Assembly (NCBI GenBank): GCA_964446935.1 | Contig: CAYUQI010000001.1 | Span: 68,508 to 132,507, forward strand | Direction of reading: 5' to 3' | From: UASB124 sp964446935 | Lineage (GTDB): Bacteria; Babelota; Babeliae; Babelales; RVW-14 | Length of the DNA: 64,000 bases | Shown here: one piece after another, positions 1 through 7,630 of the stretch | How positions within the stretch are numbered: position 1 is the stretch's first letter | How the letters are laid out: the number at the start of each line of letters is the position of its first letter | The notes under the pieces: generated by a model | The model's input: only the letters and a program-made list of their open reading frames with translations | The model's database searches: none | Told to the model about the DNA's origin: nothing | Made by a program: the position numbers and the translations under genes

Positions 1-2
1 AG

Positions 3-808
3 GGTAAGGTATTGGTTGCCGGTAAACCGGTGACCAAACCTGGAACGCCTATTGTCTCAGATGCTGAAATTCAACTTATTCAAGAGCAGATGAAGTATGT
101 CAGCCGGGCCGGTTTTAAGTTAGAAGCCGCATTGGAAGCGTTTAAGGTCGATGTTAAAGACCTGATTGCTGTTGATGCTGGGATTTCTACTGGTGGTTTT
201 ACTGACTGTTTGCTACAAAATGGCATTGCTCGTGTGTATGGGGTTGATGTTGGTTATGGACAGGTTCATGACAAAGTTCGCACCGATAAGCGTGTTGTTT
301 TATTAGAAAAAACAAATGTTCGGTATCTTGAGTCATTACCAGAATTGGTTGATATAGTAACGCTTGATTTATCCTTTATTTCGTTGTTAAAAGTGATGCC
401 AGCGATCAGTAAACTGCTTAAACCGAATGGCCGCATTATTGCGCTTATCAAGCCACAGTTTGAAGCTGAACGCGAAGAAGNNNNNNNNNNNNNNNNNNNN
501 NNNNNNNNNNNNNNNNNNNNNNNNNNNNNNNNNNNNNNNNNNNNNNNNNNNNNNNNNNNNNNNNNNNNNNNNNNNNNNNNAATGGCCGCATTATTGCGCT
601 TATCAAGCCACAGTTTGAAGCTGAACGCGAAGAAGTGAGTAAGGGCGGGGTTATCAAGGATGAAAAAATTCATCAAAAAGTTGTTGAAAAAATCAAACAA
701 GGAATGGCTGAATGGGGTTTTGTTATGAAGGGGGTTATTGAATCACCAATTACCGGTGCAACGGCTGGAAATAAGGAGTTCTTAGCTTTGTTCGAACGCT
801 CGTTGTAA
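3..808 (+). CDS. tlyA: TlyA-type rRNA 2'-O-methyltransferase, 5' end outside window, interrupted by a scaffold gap
   Basis: The gene enters from the left edge in the frame starting at base 3. The first visible residues (GKVLVAGKPVTKPGTPI) look like the end of the S4 RNA-binding domain. They are followed by VSRAGFKLEAAL and the SAM-binding motif VDAGISTGGFTDCLL of FtsJ-like methyltransferases. TlyA proteins methylate ribose 2'-OH groups on 16S/23S rRNA. The run of 100 N at 481-580 breaks the frame. The 55 bases before the gap (426-480) recur exactly after it (581-635). If the two copies are collapsed, the frame continues through EVSKGGVIKDEKIHQKV and ends in ERSL at the TAA of 806-808. The gene is therefore probably intact in the organism and broken only in the assembly. 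The family assignment is firm. Confidence 0.9.
481..580. other. Scaffold gap (100 N) with duplicated 55-bp flanks
   Basis: Exactly 100 N. Bases 426-480 and 581-635 are identical. Equal flanks of 55 bp are what two contig ends sharing a k-mer overlap would give, so the real gap length is most likely negative (about -55). Confidence 0.95.
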
Positions 809-832
809 TCTTTTAAGGGCAAGGAGGCTTCA

Positions 833-1702
833 ATGAAAATAATAAAATATTTTTTAGGGTTACTATTTTTTTCAATTGTTACGCTTGGCGGAGCTGTAAA
901 ACCTGTAAAACATAAAACACCTTATAAATATAATCCTCATAAAGGCAAGAAATACGACCCATCTTCGAGTGAAAAATTTAAAGTTAGCCGTAGTGATTTG
1001 GACCTTTTTTTTAAGTGTCCTCGATGCTTTTATATTAGTTATAGGTTAGGGGTTCATCCTGAACACGGCTTTCCTTTTAAACTGAACGAGGCAGTTGATA
1101 AGCTTCTTAAGGCTGAGTTTGATACCTACCGTAAAGATAAAAAGCCACATCCTCTTTTTATTAAATCTAAGTTAAATTTGGTTCCCTATCATGACCAAAA
1201 ACGAATAGATTATTGGAGAGATGCTTTTCATGGGAAAGGAATTCAATATGCAATTCCTGGTACAAAGTTTGTAATTACAGGTGGAATTGATGATATCGTA
1301 GAGGACGATAAAGGCGTGCTTTATGTTGTTGATTTTAAAGCCACGGCTCAAGATGAAGAAATAACACTTGATGAGGCATGGAAAGATAATTATAAACGAC
1401 AACTTGAAGTTTATGAATGGTTGCTCCGTAAAAACGGATACACCGTTTCTGATACGGCATACTTTTTTTATTGTAATGGTAATGCCAATGCAGGTTCTTT
1501 TAACAACGCCTTACATTTTGATTCTTCTTTGCTTGCTTATACAAGGGAAAGGGATGACGCTTGGTGGGATAAGACGGTAAATGCGGCATGCGAATGTTTA
1601 CAAAGAAATAAGCCGCCTAAGGAAAAGGGCAAAGATTGCGGAACATGTATATATTTTGATGCAGTAATTGATGTTTTGAAACCATTTCAGGATGAAGCAT
1701 AG
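833..1702 (+). CDS. Exported PD-(D/E)XK (RecB/Cas4-like) nuclease-family protein
   Basis: 289 residues. The start is fixed by a strong AAGGAGG (821-827). Residues 1-21 (MKIIKYFLGLLFFSIVTLGG) look like a Sec signal peptide, which is unusual for this fold. The rest carries the PD-(D/E)XK signs of the RecB/Cas4 group. These are KCPRCFYISYRLG (C62, C65) at the start, GGIDDI (D153), VVDFKA (D167, K169) and the QxxxY motif at Q190-Y194. There is also a C-terminal cysteine set (C253, C255, C269, C272). The last resembles the Fe-S cluster ligands of Cas4/AddB-like enzymes, but the third C-terminal cysteine of the usual set is missing. Such enzymes cut DNA in the cytoplasm; an exported version would act in the periplasm or outside the cell. 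The fold is well supported, activity and location are inferred. It is followed by another exported protein 41 bp downstream. Confidence 0.75.
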   Translation: MKIIKYFLGLLFFSIVTLGGAVKPVKHKTPYKYNPHKGKKYDPSSSEKFKVSRSDLDLFFKCPRCFYISYRLGVHPEHGFPFKLNEAVDKLLKAEFDTYRKDKKPHPLFIKSKLNLVPYHDQKRIDYWRDAFHGKGIQYAIPGTKFVITGGIDDIVEDDKGVLYVVDFKATAQDEEITLDEAWKDNYKRQLEVYEWLLRKNGYTVSDTAYFFYCNGNANAGSFNNALHFDSSLLAYTRERDDAWWDKTVNAACECLQRNKPPKEKGKDCGTCIYFDAVIDVLKPFQDEA

Positions 1703-1743
1703 AATTAATTCTTACTAATTTTTTTATTAAAAAGGAGATAAGG

Positions 1744-2244
1744 ATGAATATAATCAAAATAAAACATAATTTTTTAATACTTTTCTCATCAATTGTTTTT
1801 ACAATGCCCTTGTTGAATGGGATGCCGTCTAAAGCGATTAATTTTAAAGAATGTTATAGTTCTGAAAGCAAAACTCTCAATCTTACCAACCTTGGGATAA
1901 CGCCAGCTTTTTTGAACGATAATCAACAATCTTTAAGAGATTTTATTGTCAAAAATTCCGTTCAAAAACTTGCTCTACAACGTAATGGGTTACAACATAT
2001 TCCAGTATCTATTCTGGGAATATTGTTGGAAAAGGAATCTCCTCTCAAGGAGATAAATATTGTATTTCCATTGGAAAGTATTGCTTATAAGGGCTTAAAC
2101 CTTACTATTTTAAATCAAGCGGCAATTAATAAGATTCAAGAGATTCCTGATGGAGTTCTGGTAGATATAAGCGAAATTACTATATCCGGTGAAAAGGGGC
2201 CATCTTTGCTTGAATTCAAAGTGACCAAGAAAGAAGAACGTTGA
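1744..2244 (+). CDS. Exported protein of unknown function with LRR-like segments
   Basis: 166 residues, with AAAGGAGATAAGG just before the ATG. Residues 1-27 form a likely signal peptide (hydrophobic FLILFSSIVFTMPLL). The mature part has leucine-rich-repeat-like stretches, for example LNLTNLGITPAFL and VQKLALQRNGLQHIPVSIL, then SPLKEINIVF. These match the LxxLxLxxNxLxxIP pattern only loosely, and a complete solenoid is not visible. I do not recognise a named family. It is probably co-transcribed with the exported nuclease-like gene upstream and ends just before a long palindromic terminator. Confidence 0.7.
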   Translation: MNIIKIKHNFLILFSSIVFTMPLLNGMPSKAINFKECYSSESKTLNLTNLGITPAFLNDNQQSLRDFIVKNSVQKLALQRNGLQHIPVSILGILLEKESPLKEINIVFPLESIAYKGLNLTILNQAAINKIQEIPDGVLVDISEITISGEKGPSLLEFKVTKKEER

Positions 2245-2259
2245 TTTTATAAAGCCATC

Positions 2260-2305
2260 AAATAATAAAAGCCCCGAGATTGCAATCTCGGGGCTTTTAT
2301 TATTT
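2260..2305. terminator. Bidirectional terminator, 46-bp perfect palindrome
   Basis: The core GCCCCGAGAT-TGCA-ATCTCGGGGC is flanked by A-rich and T-rich arms that also pair, so every base from 2260 to 2305 matches its mirror partner. It sits between two convergent genes (ends at 2244 and 2322) and has a T-tract on either strand. Confidence 0.9.
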
Positions 2306-2321
2306 TTATATTGCAAGACTA

Positions 2322-3386
2322 TTAACGAGCTTGTAGCGCTGTTATTAAACGATCAGTATTATGACTAATATCACCGCTCGTTACTGGCTTTTGATCATCA
2401 GGGATAGATTTCTTAAGCCCTAATGAGTTGAGAACACCGTCTTTTATGTTACCGCTCACCCAATCGATAAACATCTTGAAGCATATACCACCGGCGACAA
2501 AGCCAATGACGATTGCTACGATTTTCTTCATCTCAAGATCGCCGCTTGAAGTTTCAATTTTACGCATCAGCATTTCACCAAGGCTTTCTGCGACTACTTT
2601 TGCATCTTTTGTTTCTTCCATGATGTTGTCAAACTTATCTTGTGATTGGTCAAAGAAGGTTTTTGCTTCTTGGTCGTTATTGTCAAGAAGCGTGAAATAA
2701 GTTTGCAAGAATGCTTTGTCTTCTGTGTCGAGCGTTGTTGGTGTAACAAATTCTACAAGAAGCAATGGTTTTGTTGCTGCAGGAACAATGTTCTTGGCAA
2801 CAAAGTTTTTGAGTAAATATGTTTTGAGTGCCTTGAATTCATTGATGGAGCTCAAAACCCACTTCATTGGGAGTCCTTGGCAGTATTCATCAACAAGAAC
2901 CGTGCCTTTATATTCACCTGATGGCATCAATCCTATTGCTTTGAAATAGCCTTCAAGAAGAATGGCCATAACTGTGTCACGAAAGCCGGGACATTTTTTA
3001 TCAATTTGAATGCCACTGTCTGCAAATTTCATGGTGTGACGGACTACGCTTAGGGTTTCGAGATCAGAAGGTTTTGTTGCGAGCCAAAAGGTGCCATCTT
3101 GTTCTGTGCCGCACAGTATCATATCTACTTGGTTAAGAGATGGTTGGCATTTGATCATATAAGGATATTTTGCGCTATTTATGGCTTTAAAATAAACGAA
3201 TGATTGATCAATATTCTTATATTCTGGATATGTTGTTTTTTGTGCTTGATCAATGTTTTTGACTTCTTGATACATATTTGCTTGCTGTTGATCAGTGGCT
3301 TTTGTTTCTGTTTCGACGGCTTGTATCTGACAAGCGAATGTTGATGCGACAAGCAAGAAACTGCTTAATTGTCTGAAAAGTTTCAT
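2322..3386 (-). CDS. Exported protein of unknown function with a C-terminal membrane helix
   Basis: 354 residues. The N-terminus (MKLFRQLSSFLLVASTFACQIQA) is a likely Sec signal peptide. A short internal duplication follows (YQEVKNIDQ and YPEYKNIDQ, around residues 39-61). The middle is mixed alpha/beta with four scattered cysteines. Near residues 287-310 is a hydrophobic segment (IVAIVIGFVAGGICFKMFI) that could anchor the protein in the inner membrane, with a polar tail after it. No family is recognised. It stands alone: 206 bp separate its start from the next minus-strand gene, and a palindromic terminator follows its stop. Confidence 0.7.
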   Translation of the reverse strand: MKLFRQLSSFLLVASTFACQIQAVETETKATDQQQANMYQEVKNIDQAQKTTYPEYKNIDQSFVYFKAINSAKYPYMIKCQPSLNQVDMILCGTEQDGTFWLATKPSDLETLSVVRHTMKFADSGIQIDKKCPGFRDTVMAILLEGYFKAIGLMPSGEYKGTVLVDEYCQGLPMKWVLSSINEFKALKTYLLKNFVAKNIVPAATKPLLLVEFVTPTTLDTEDKAFLQTYFTLLDNNDQEAKTFFDQSQDKFDNIMEETKDAKVVAESLGEMLMRKIETSSGDLEMKKIVAIVIGFVAGGICFKMFIDWVSGNIKDGVLNSLGLKKSIPDDQKPVTSGDISHNTDRLITALQAR

Positions 3387-3592
3387 ACAATCTCTCTCTT
3401 TTAACGAGTTAAACCAATAAACACACGATACCCTGGGTTCTTTGTGACGATTTTAACGATAAAATCTTTTACAATAGACGTCACCAATTGTAGGCAGATG
3501 AAAAGTTTTTTTCAAGTGAAACATAGCGTTTTACCACTTTAAAAGCTCTTTTATGAATAGTTTTTACTTTTTGTAATTTGCCTAAAGAGTGA

Positions 3593-4642
3593 TTAGCCCT
3601 TTATTTTTACAAACCAGACAATCCCTACAAAGATGATGAGTATAAGATAGGGAACAATCATGAGCCATACCCATGGACCTTGTTTACTGAGAGTGTCTCC
3701 AATGACTGATGCTGTAATAAATAAGGGGTATGTACTGAGTGCGGCTACCCATTGAACATAGGAACTTGAAAAGAGCATAAACAAACATACGGTTACCAAT
3801 GGATACAGCAAAAGTTGAAGATAATACAACATCTTGGCAAATAATTGCCCAAGAAGTTCATTATAAATTCCTACAGGAAGTACGTTTTTGTAGAGAATAA
3901 GCTTGGTTGTTAGGGTTGTTAATGTTTGGTTTTCAGCATTAAGCCGTAGCTGTGCAAAGAGTGCTGGCGCAGTTATGACCATGTTGGTACAGCTGTGTTC
4001 TTTTTGTTCTTCAACTTCAACGATTGAACCGATTGGAATGGTAATGGTTTGTTGCTGCGGATTAACGGTAAAATAATCAGCTTTGATCAGTCGGTGAAGC
4101 ATGAATGAAGAATTCATGGTGATAACAAGCAATCTGTGCCCTTGGTGTTTTTTTAAATCAAGAACGTCACAATAAAAAAAGGTATTTGTATCAAGTTCAA
4201 GCCACGCATTGGTAATCAATTGTGGTTTGGGGTCTTGTTTAAGTTTTTCATATTTAAACTGTTCAGCCTTAAACGCCAATGGGCTGACATATGATTCATA
4301 GGTGATAAATGCTGTTATGCTGACGATTAACCCCATACTTAGCGCAAAAGTTAAGAGCCGAGAGGGTATGTATGAGAGGAGTTGCAGGGTTTCCCATTCA
4401 TGGCGCTGATATAGTTCTTTAAGGAGTAAGCAAAGTGCAAGCCACATGCTGATAGGCAGGACGTCGAATACTGTAGGTATAAAGTTGAGACTTAAAAAAT
4501 GCAAAATTGTTGAGGCTGTTACGTGTTTAGCGCGAACAAGTTTCTCAAAAAATTCTATAAAATTGAATAGAAATGCGAGTAAAAGATCCAGCCCTGTGAG
4601 AAACAAGAAAAAGCGGCGTGCTAAGTACCAAAATATGAGCAT
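3593..4642 (-). CDS. LptF/LptG (YjgP/YjgQ) family permease
   Basis: 349 residues. Three N-terminal membrane helices with the family pattern (LARRFFLFLTGLDLLLAFLFNFIEF, then IPTVFDVLPISMWLALCLLLKEL) are followed by a periplasmic region. Three more helices lie at the C-terminus. LptF and LptG form the inner-membrane part of the LptB2FG machine that lifts lipopolysaccharide from the inner membrane. Only one such gene is seen here, and whether it is F or G cannot be told. It lies 4 bp after the DUF502 gene, and the two probably form an operon with glmM. Its presence implies an outer membrane with a lipopolysaccharide-like lipid, but that is inference. Confidence 0.8.
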   Translation of the reverse strand: MLIFWYLARRFFLFLTGLDLLLAFLFNFIEFFEKLVRAKHVTASTILHFLSLNFIPTVFDVLPISMWLALCLLLKELYQRHEWETLQLLSYIPSRLLTFALSMGLIVSITAFITYESYVSPLAFKAEQFKYEKLKQDPKPQLITNAWLELDTNTFFYCDVLDLKKHQGHRLLVITMNSSFMLHRLIKADYFTVNPQQQTITIPIGSIVEVEEQKEHSCTNMVITAPALFAQLRLNAENQTLTTLTTKLILYKNVLPVGIYNELLGQLFAKMLYYLQLLLYPLVTVCLFMLFSSSYVQWVAALSTYPLFITASVIGDTLSKQGPWVWLMIVPYLILIIFVGIVWFVKIKG

Positions 4643-4646
4643 TTTA

Positions 4647-5312
4647 TCAAAGTTTTTTAATTGATTCTGGGGTGATTAATCCGCATGAAACCAGTGTTTT
4701 GATAGCTTCTTCAAAGGTAATGTCAGTATAAACAAGATCACTTTCAGGCATGATAAAAAAGAATCCACTTGTTGGGTTTGGAGAATGAGGCATAAAAACT
4801 TTTACGTAACGTTCACCAGGATAATGTCGAGCTGCATCTGGAATTATTTTTTCATAGGACTGCTCAGCGCTTTCAAGTAAAAAAGCTAAATGAAATTGCC
4901 CTTTCTGTGGATACGGAATGAGCACGACTCTTTTTTGTGCTGCAGCTACCGTAGTCTCCGGGACTCTGAAGAAATCGACTACTATTTTCGCGGATGAATA
5001 AACAATTCTTATGAGTGGAATGCGACTGATGAGTCCCTCAAAATAATGAATGATCTGGTGAGCAATGAATATTTTAAGAATAACCCCAATGGTCAATATT
5101 AAAACCATGGCTATGATAAAATCAGCACCAGGAATGAGTCGCAAGAAGGTTGGTTCTAATTGATAAATTGGCGCAATGGTGCGGACAACAACGTTGTAGA
5201 GGAAGTGGATGAAAAAGAGCGTTGCTGCAATCGGAATGATAGTAAAAAGACCACTTAAAAACAGCGTTTTAAAGTGTGATCCTGTTTTCTTTAAAAAATC
5301 TAAGATATCCAC
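4647..5312 (-). CDS. DUF502 family membrane protein
   Basis: 221 residues starting at a GTG, with AAAGGAG seven bases upstream. Two membrane helices (about residues 17-40 and 65-88) surround a short loop. They are followed by the DUF502 hallmarks: GLISRIPLIRIVYSSAKIVVDFF, then RVVLIPYPQKGQFHLAFLLE and VFMPHSPNPTSGFFFIMPESD. The molecular function of the family is not established. Homologues occur in many bacteria and in plants as COV-like proteins. The stop codon is 4 bp from the lptF/G-like start and the gene begins 12 bp after glmM, so the three are likely co-transcribed. Confidence 0.85.
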   Translation of the reverse strand: MDILDFLKKTGSHFKTLFLSGLFTIIPIAATLFFIHFLYNVVVRTIAPIYQLEPTFLRLIPGADFIIAMVLILTIGVILKIFIAHQIIHYFEGLISRIPLIRIVYSSAKIVVDFFRVPETTVAAAQKRVVLIPYPQKGQFHLAFLLESAEQSYEKIIPDAARHYPGERYVKVFMPHSPNPTSGFFFIMPESDLVYTDITFEEAIKTLVSCGLITPESIKKL

Positions 5313-5324
5313 AATCGTTCTCCT

Positions 5325-6677
5325 TTACAGTGAGGCCTGCCTTAATGCTTCTTGCAATTCAAAAGCAAGGCGATGAGCAAGCGTTTCTGCCTCATGGTGC
5401 GTTGTTGCTTCTGTCATTACACGAAGCAGGTTTTCAGTGCCAGAATACCGTACAAGTATTCTGCCTGCAGTAATTTTTTCTTCATGATTTTTGATAATTT
5501 GGGAAAAAGGATTTAGCGAAAGATCCTTTTTTTGGATAACAGGAACATTAACGAGTACCTGGGGGAATTTTTCAAATGTTTTCATTTCCCAGTTTTTGTT
5601 TTCAATAATGGTTTCAAGTATTTTGAGTGCGGCAAAAATACCATCACCCGTTGCTAAATAATCACGTATGAGTATGTGTCCTGTCTGTTCGCCGCCAAGT
5701 GGAAGATTTTCCTCTTTAAGTTTGGCAGCAACGTATTTATCACCAACATTGGCTCGTATAAGTTGACGATTCTGCTGTTTAAGGTATTCCTCAAAACCTT
5801 GGTTGGTCATAATGGTGCCTACAATTTTAGGTACCGTGAGATAGGCTGGATGTTGTGAAAGAAGGGCAAGCATTTCATCTCCATCCTTGAGATGGCCGTG
5901 ATGGGTAACGGCGATTACTCGGTCACTGTCACCATCAAAGGCAAACCCGCAGTTGGCTCCATGTCGTTTAACAGCGTCGATGAGAGCCTCAGGGTGGAGT
6001 GAGCCACAGTGTTGATTAATGTTTGTTCCATTTGGCTCGTGGGCTATTGAAAAGACATTGGCTCCTAACGCTTTGAAAATAGCAGGTGCATGTTCACTAG
6101 CTGCGCCGTTAGCACAATCAAGTACTACGTTAACTTTTTTTAAGAAATTGGCTGGGAATAGAGACAAAACCTTTTGCTGGTAGGTATGTCCAGCATCAAG
6201 CCACAATGATGGCTTATGGTGATCATTGTCTTCATGGGTTAGAAATCGTTCAAAATTTAGGCTGATTAAACGTTCGTCATCCGGTGATAGTTTGCAGTGG
6301 GTGGCATCAAAAATTTTAATACCGTTGTCTTTATAGGGGTTGTGGGAGGCGGAGATAACAATTCCCGCATCGAACCCGGTATTATAAAAAATAAGGTGAT
6401 AAACGGCAGGGGTAGTAATAACACCGCCATCTAAAACAAATGCTCCCTGGTCAAGCATTCCATGACAGAGAGAGGCTTTAATGCGGGGGCCAGACTCCCG
6501 TGTGTCCATACCTATAAGAAATTGGGGGTTGGGTTTGTTATATACCGTTTGTGCCCATGCAGCGATTGCTCTCCCTAGCGCATAAAGTGCTTGATTGGTG
6601 AAGGGAAACTCGTCTGCACATCCTCTAATACCATCGGTACCGAAGGCTATAATTTTTTGTATGATGTTTTCAGTCAT
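5325..6677 (-). CDS. glmM: Phosphoglucosamine mutase
   Basis: 450 residues, full family length. It converts glucosamine-6-phosphate to glucosamine-1-phosphate on the way to UDP-GlcNAc, feeding peptidoglycan and lipopolysaccharide. Visible motifs are FGTDGIRG at the N-terminus, the phosphoserine loop VISASHNPYKDNG (Ser111), the metal loop DGDSDR (248-253), the sugar-binding GGEQTGH and the phosphate-binding RYSGTENLLRVM near the C-terminus. All expected residues are present, so the enzyme should be active. First gene of a probable glmM-DUF502-lptF/G-like operon. Confidence 0.95.
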   Translation of the reverse strand: MTENIIQKIIAFGTDGIRGCADEFPFTNQALYALGRAIAAWAQTVYNKPNPQFLIGMDTRESGPRIKASLCHGMLDQGAFVLDGGVITTPAVYHLIFYNTGFDAGIVISASHNPYKDNGIKIFDATHCKLSPDDERLISLNFERFLTHEDNDHHKPSLWLDAGHTYQQKVLSLFPANFLKKVNVVLDCANGAASEHAPAIFKALGANVFSIAHEPNGTNINQHCGSLHPEALIDAVKRHGANCGFAFDGDSDRVIAVTHHGHLKDGDEMLALLSQHPAYLTVPKIVGTIMTNQGFEEYLKQQNRQLIRANVGDKYVAAKLKEENLPLGGEQTGHILIRDYLATGDGIFAALKILETIIENKNWEMKTFEKFPQVLVNVPVIQKKDLSLNPFSQIIKNHEEKITAGRILVRYSGTENLLRVMTEATTHHEAETLAHRLAFELQEALRQASL

Positions 6678-6689
6678 GACGATATCCTG

Positions 6690-6860
6690 TGTACATTCAA
6701 AAGTTACGCGTTAGCTTTGAAGCCCTGCTTCATTCCTCCATGGCCGATCCGTTCCGTCTTCGCTAAAGTTACGGCGCGATGTTCCCATTCGCGTTTGTAT
6801 CGGGCTTCTAAACCGTTGTTTTCCTGGCGAAGGCGAATAAATCGTTTTCTTCATTGTAGC
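6690..6860. repeat. Intergenic region with degenerate TTCGC...GTTACGGCG repeat pieces
   Basis: The 230 bp between glmM and the LysE-type gene hold no gene. CTTCGCTAAAGTTACGGCG (6758-6776), AAGTTACGCG (6701-6710) and TGGCGAAGGCGAA (6825-6837) look like fragments of a dispersed GC-richer repeat. A related, longer copy lies near 46950-46990. The relationship is judged by eye. Confidence 0.4.
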
Positions 6861-6865
6861 CATTG

Positions 6866-6874
6866 TGCTAGAAT
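6866..6874 (+). promoter_or_regulatory. Extended -10 promoter element for the LysE-type gene
   Basis: TGCTAGAAT is an extended -10 (TGn plus TAGAAT) placed 33 bases before the ATG at 6908. No good -35 is visible, as expected for extended -10 promoters. Confidence 0.4.
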
Positions 6875-6907
6875 AATACAAAGGATTTGACGCAGAAGGT
6901 GTAAAAA

Positions 6908-7555
6908 ATGAATAATTTTTTTTGGTTTAAATGTTTTATTGTGGGGGTATCAGCGGCTTCTGCTGTTGGACCAATTTTTGTATTAACCTTTAACAATGGT
7001 GCTTTAAAAGGCTTTAAAAAGGGATTTTTTACCGCACTGGGGGCGGCATTGGGTGATGGCTCATTGTTGTTATTGGGATTGGCAGGGATTCTAAGCATTC
7101 TTGAAGAATCATTACGGTACCAAGTAATTATTGATTTCTTAGGCGGCTTTTTATTAGTTATTTTTGGTATTTCTATGTTAGTTCGTCATGTTAGAACAGA
7201 GCCTTCTGTGGCTCCTGGACCTGTTTTAATTACCATGGGAAAAACGTTCTTATCAACTGTTCTTAATCCCCTTACAATATTCTTCTTTATATTTATCAGT
7301 ACACAACTTCTTACGGAGAAAGAAGCGCTTTTGTCTAAAGGGCAAGTTGTGATGGGTGGTTTATTGACAATGTTGGGCTCTTTATCTGTTCTTTCTTTAG
7401 TTGCTTACATTGCTAGCCATCTAGGCAGAGCCATCAATCCGCGTCATCTGCGTTATGTTTCTATTGTTACAGGCTGTATTATTCTTGGTATAGGGGGCTA
7501 TTTTTTCTTTGATGCAGTCAAAGTAATCATGGATATTCGTGCCGGGTGGATGTAA
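6908..7555 (+). CDS. LysE/RhtB family amino-acid exporter
   Basis: 215 residues, about six membrane helices. The N-terminus has the family signature around GVSAASAVGPIFVLTFNNGALKGFKKGFFTALGAALGDG, in which the glycine, proline and aspartate residues of LysE translocators are kept. A second half runs from TFLSTVLNPLTIFFFIFIS, the usual NP-containing helix. The family exports amino acids or small amino compounds across the inner membrane; the substrate cannot be told from sequence. It is a single-gene unit with its own promoter and a strong terminator downstream. Confidence 0.85.
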   Translation: MNNFFWFKCFIVGVSAASAVGPIFVLTFNNGALKGFKKGFFTALGAALGDGSLLLLGLAGILSILEESLRYQVIIDFLGGFLLVIFGISMLVRHVRTEPSVAPGPVLITMGKTFLSTVLNPLTIFFFIFISTQLLTEKEALLSKGQVVMGGLLTMLGSLSVLSLVAYIASHLGRAINPRHLRYVSIVTGCIILGIGGYFFFDAVKVIMDIRAGWM

Positions 7556-7575
7556 TATTTCTAAAAAAATGTTTA

Positions 7576-7616
7576 TAAAAAAAAGAGGGCCGGCAACCGC
7601 CGGCCCTCTTTTTTTT
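7576..7616. terminator. Bidirectional rho-independent terminator
   Basis: The stem AGAGGGCCGGC (7584-7594) and GCCGGCCCTCT (7599-7609) enclose the loop AACC. An A-run lies on one side and eight T on the other. It sits between the convergent LysE-type and S24-like genes. Confidence 0.92.
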
Positions 7617-7630
7617 ATATTTTCAATGGA

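Noticed and set aside
427..700. Short reading frames crossing the first N run
   Set aside because: They exist only because N is translated as X and because the duplicated flank changes frame; tlyA explains the region.
833..1702. Cas4 of a CRISPR locus
   Set aside because: No cas1/cas2 or repeat-spacer array is present, and the protein carries a signal peptide.
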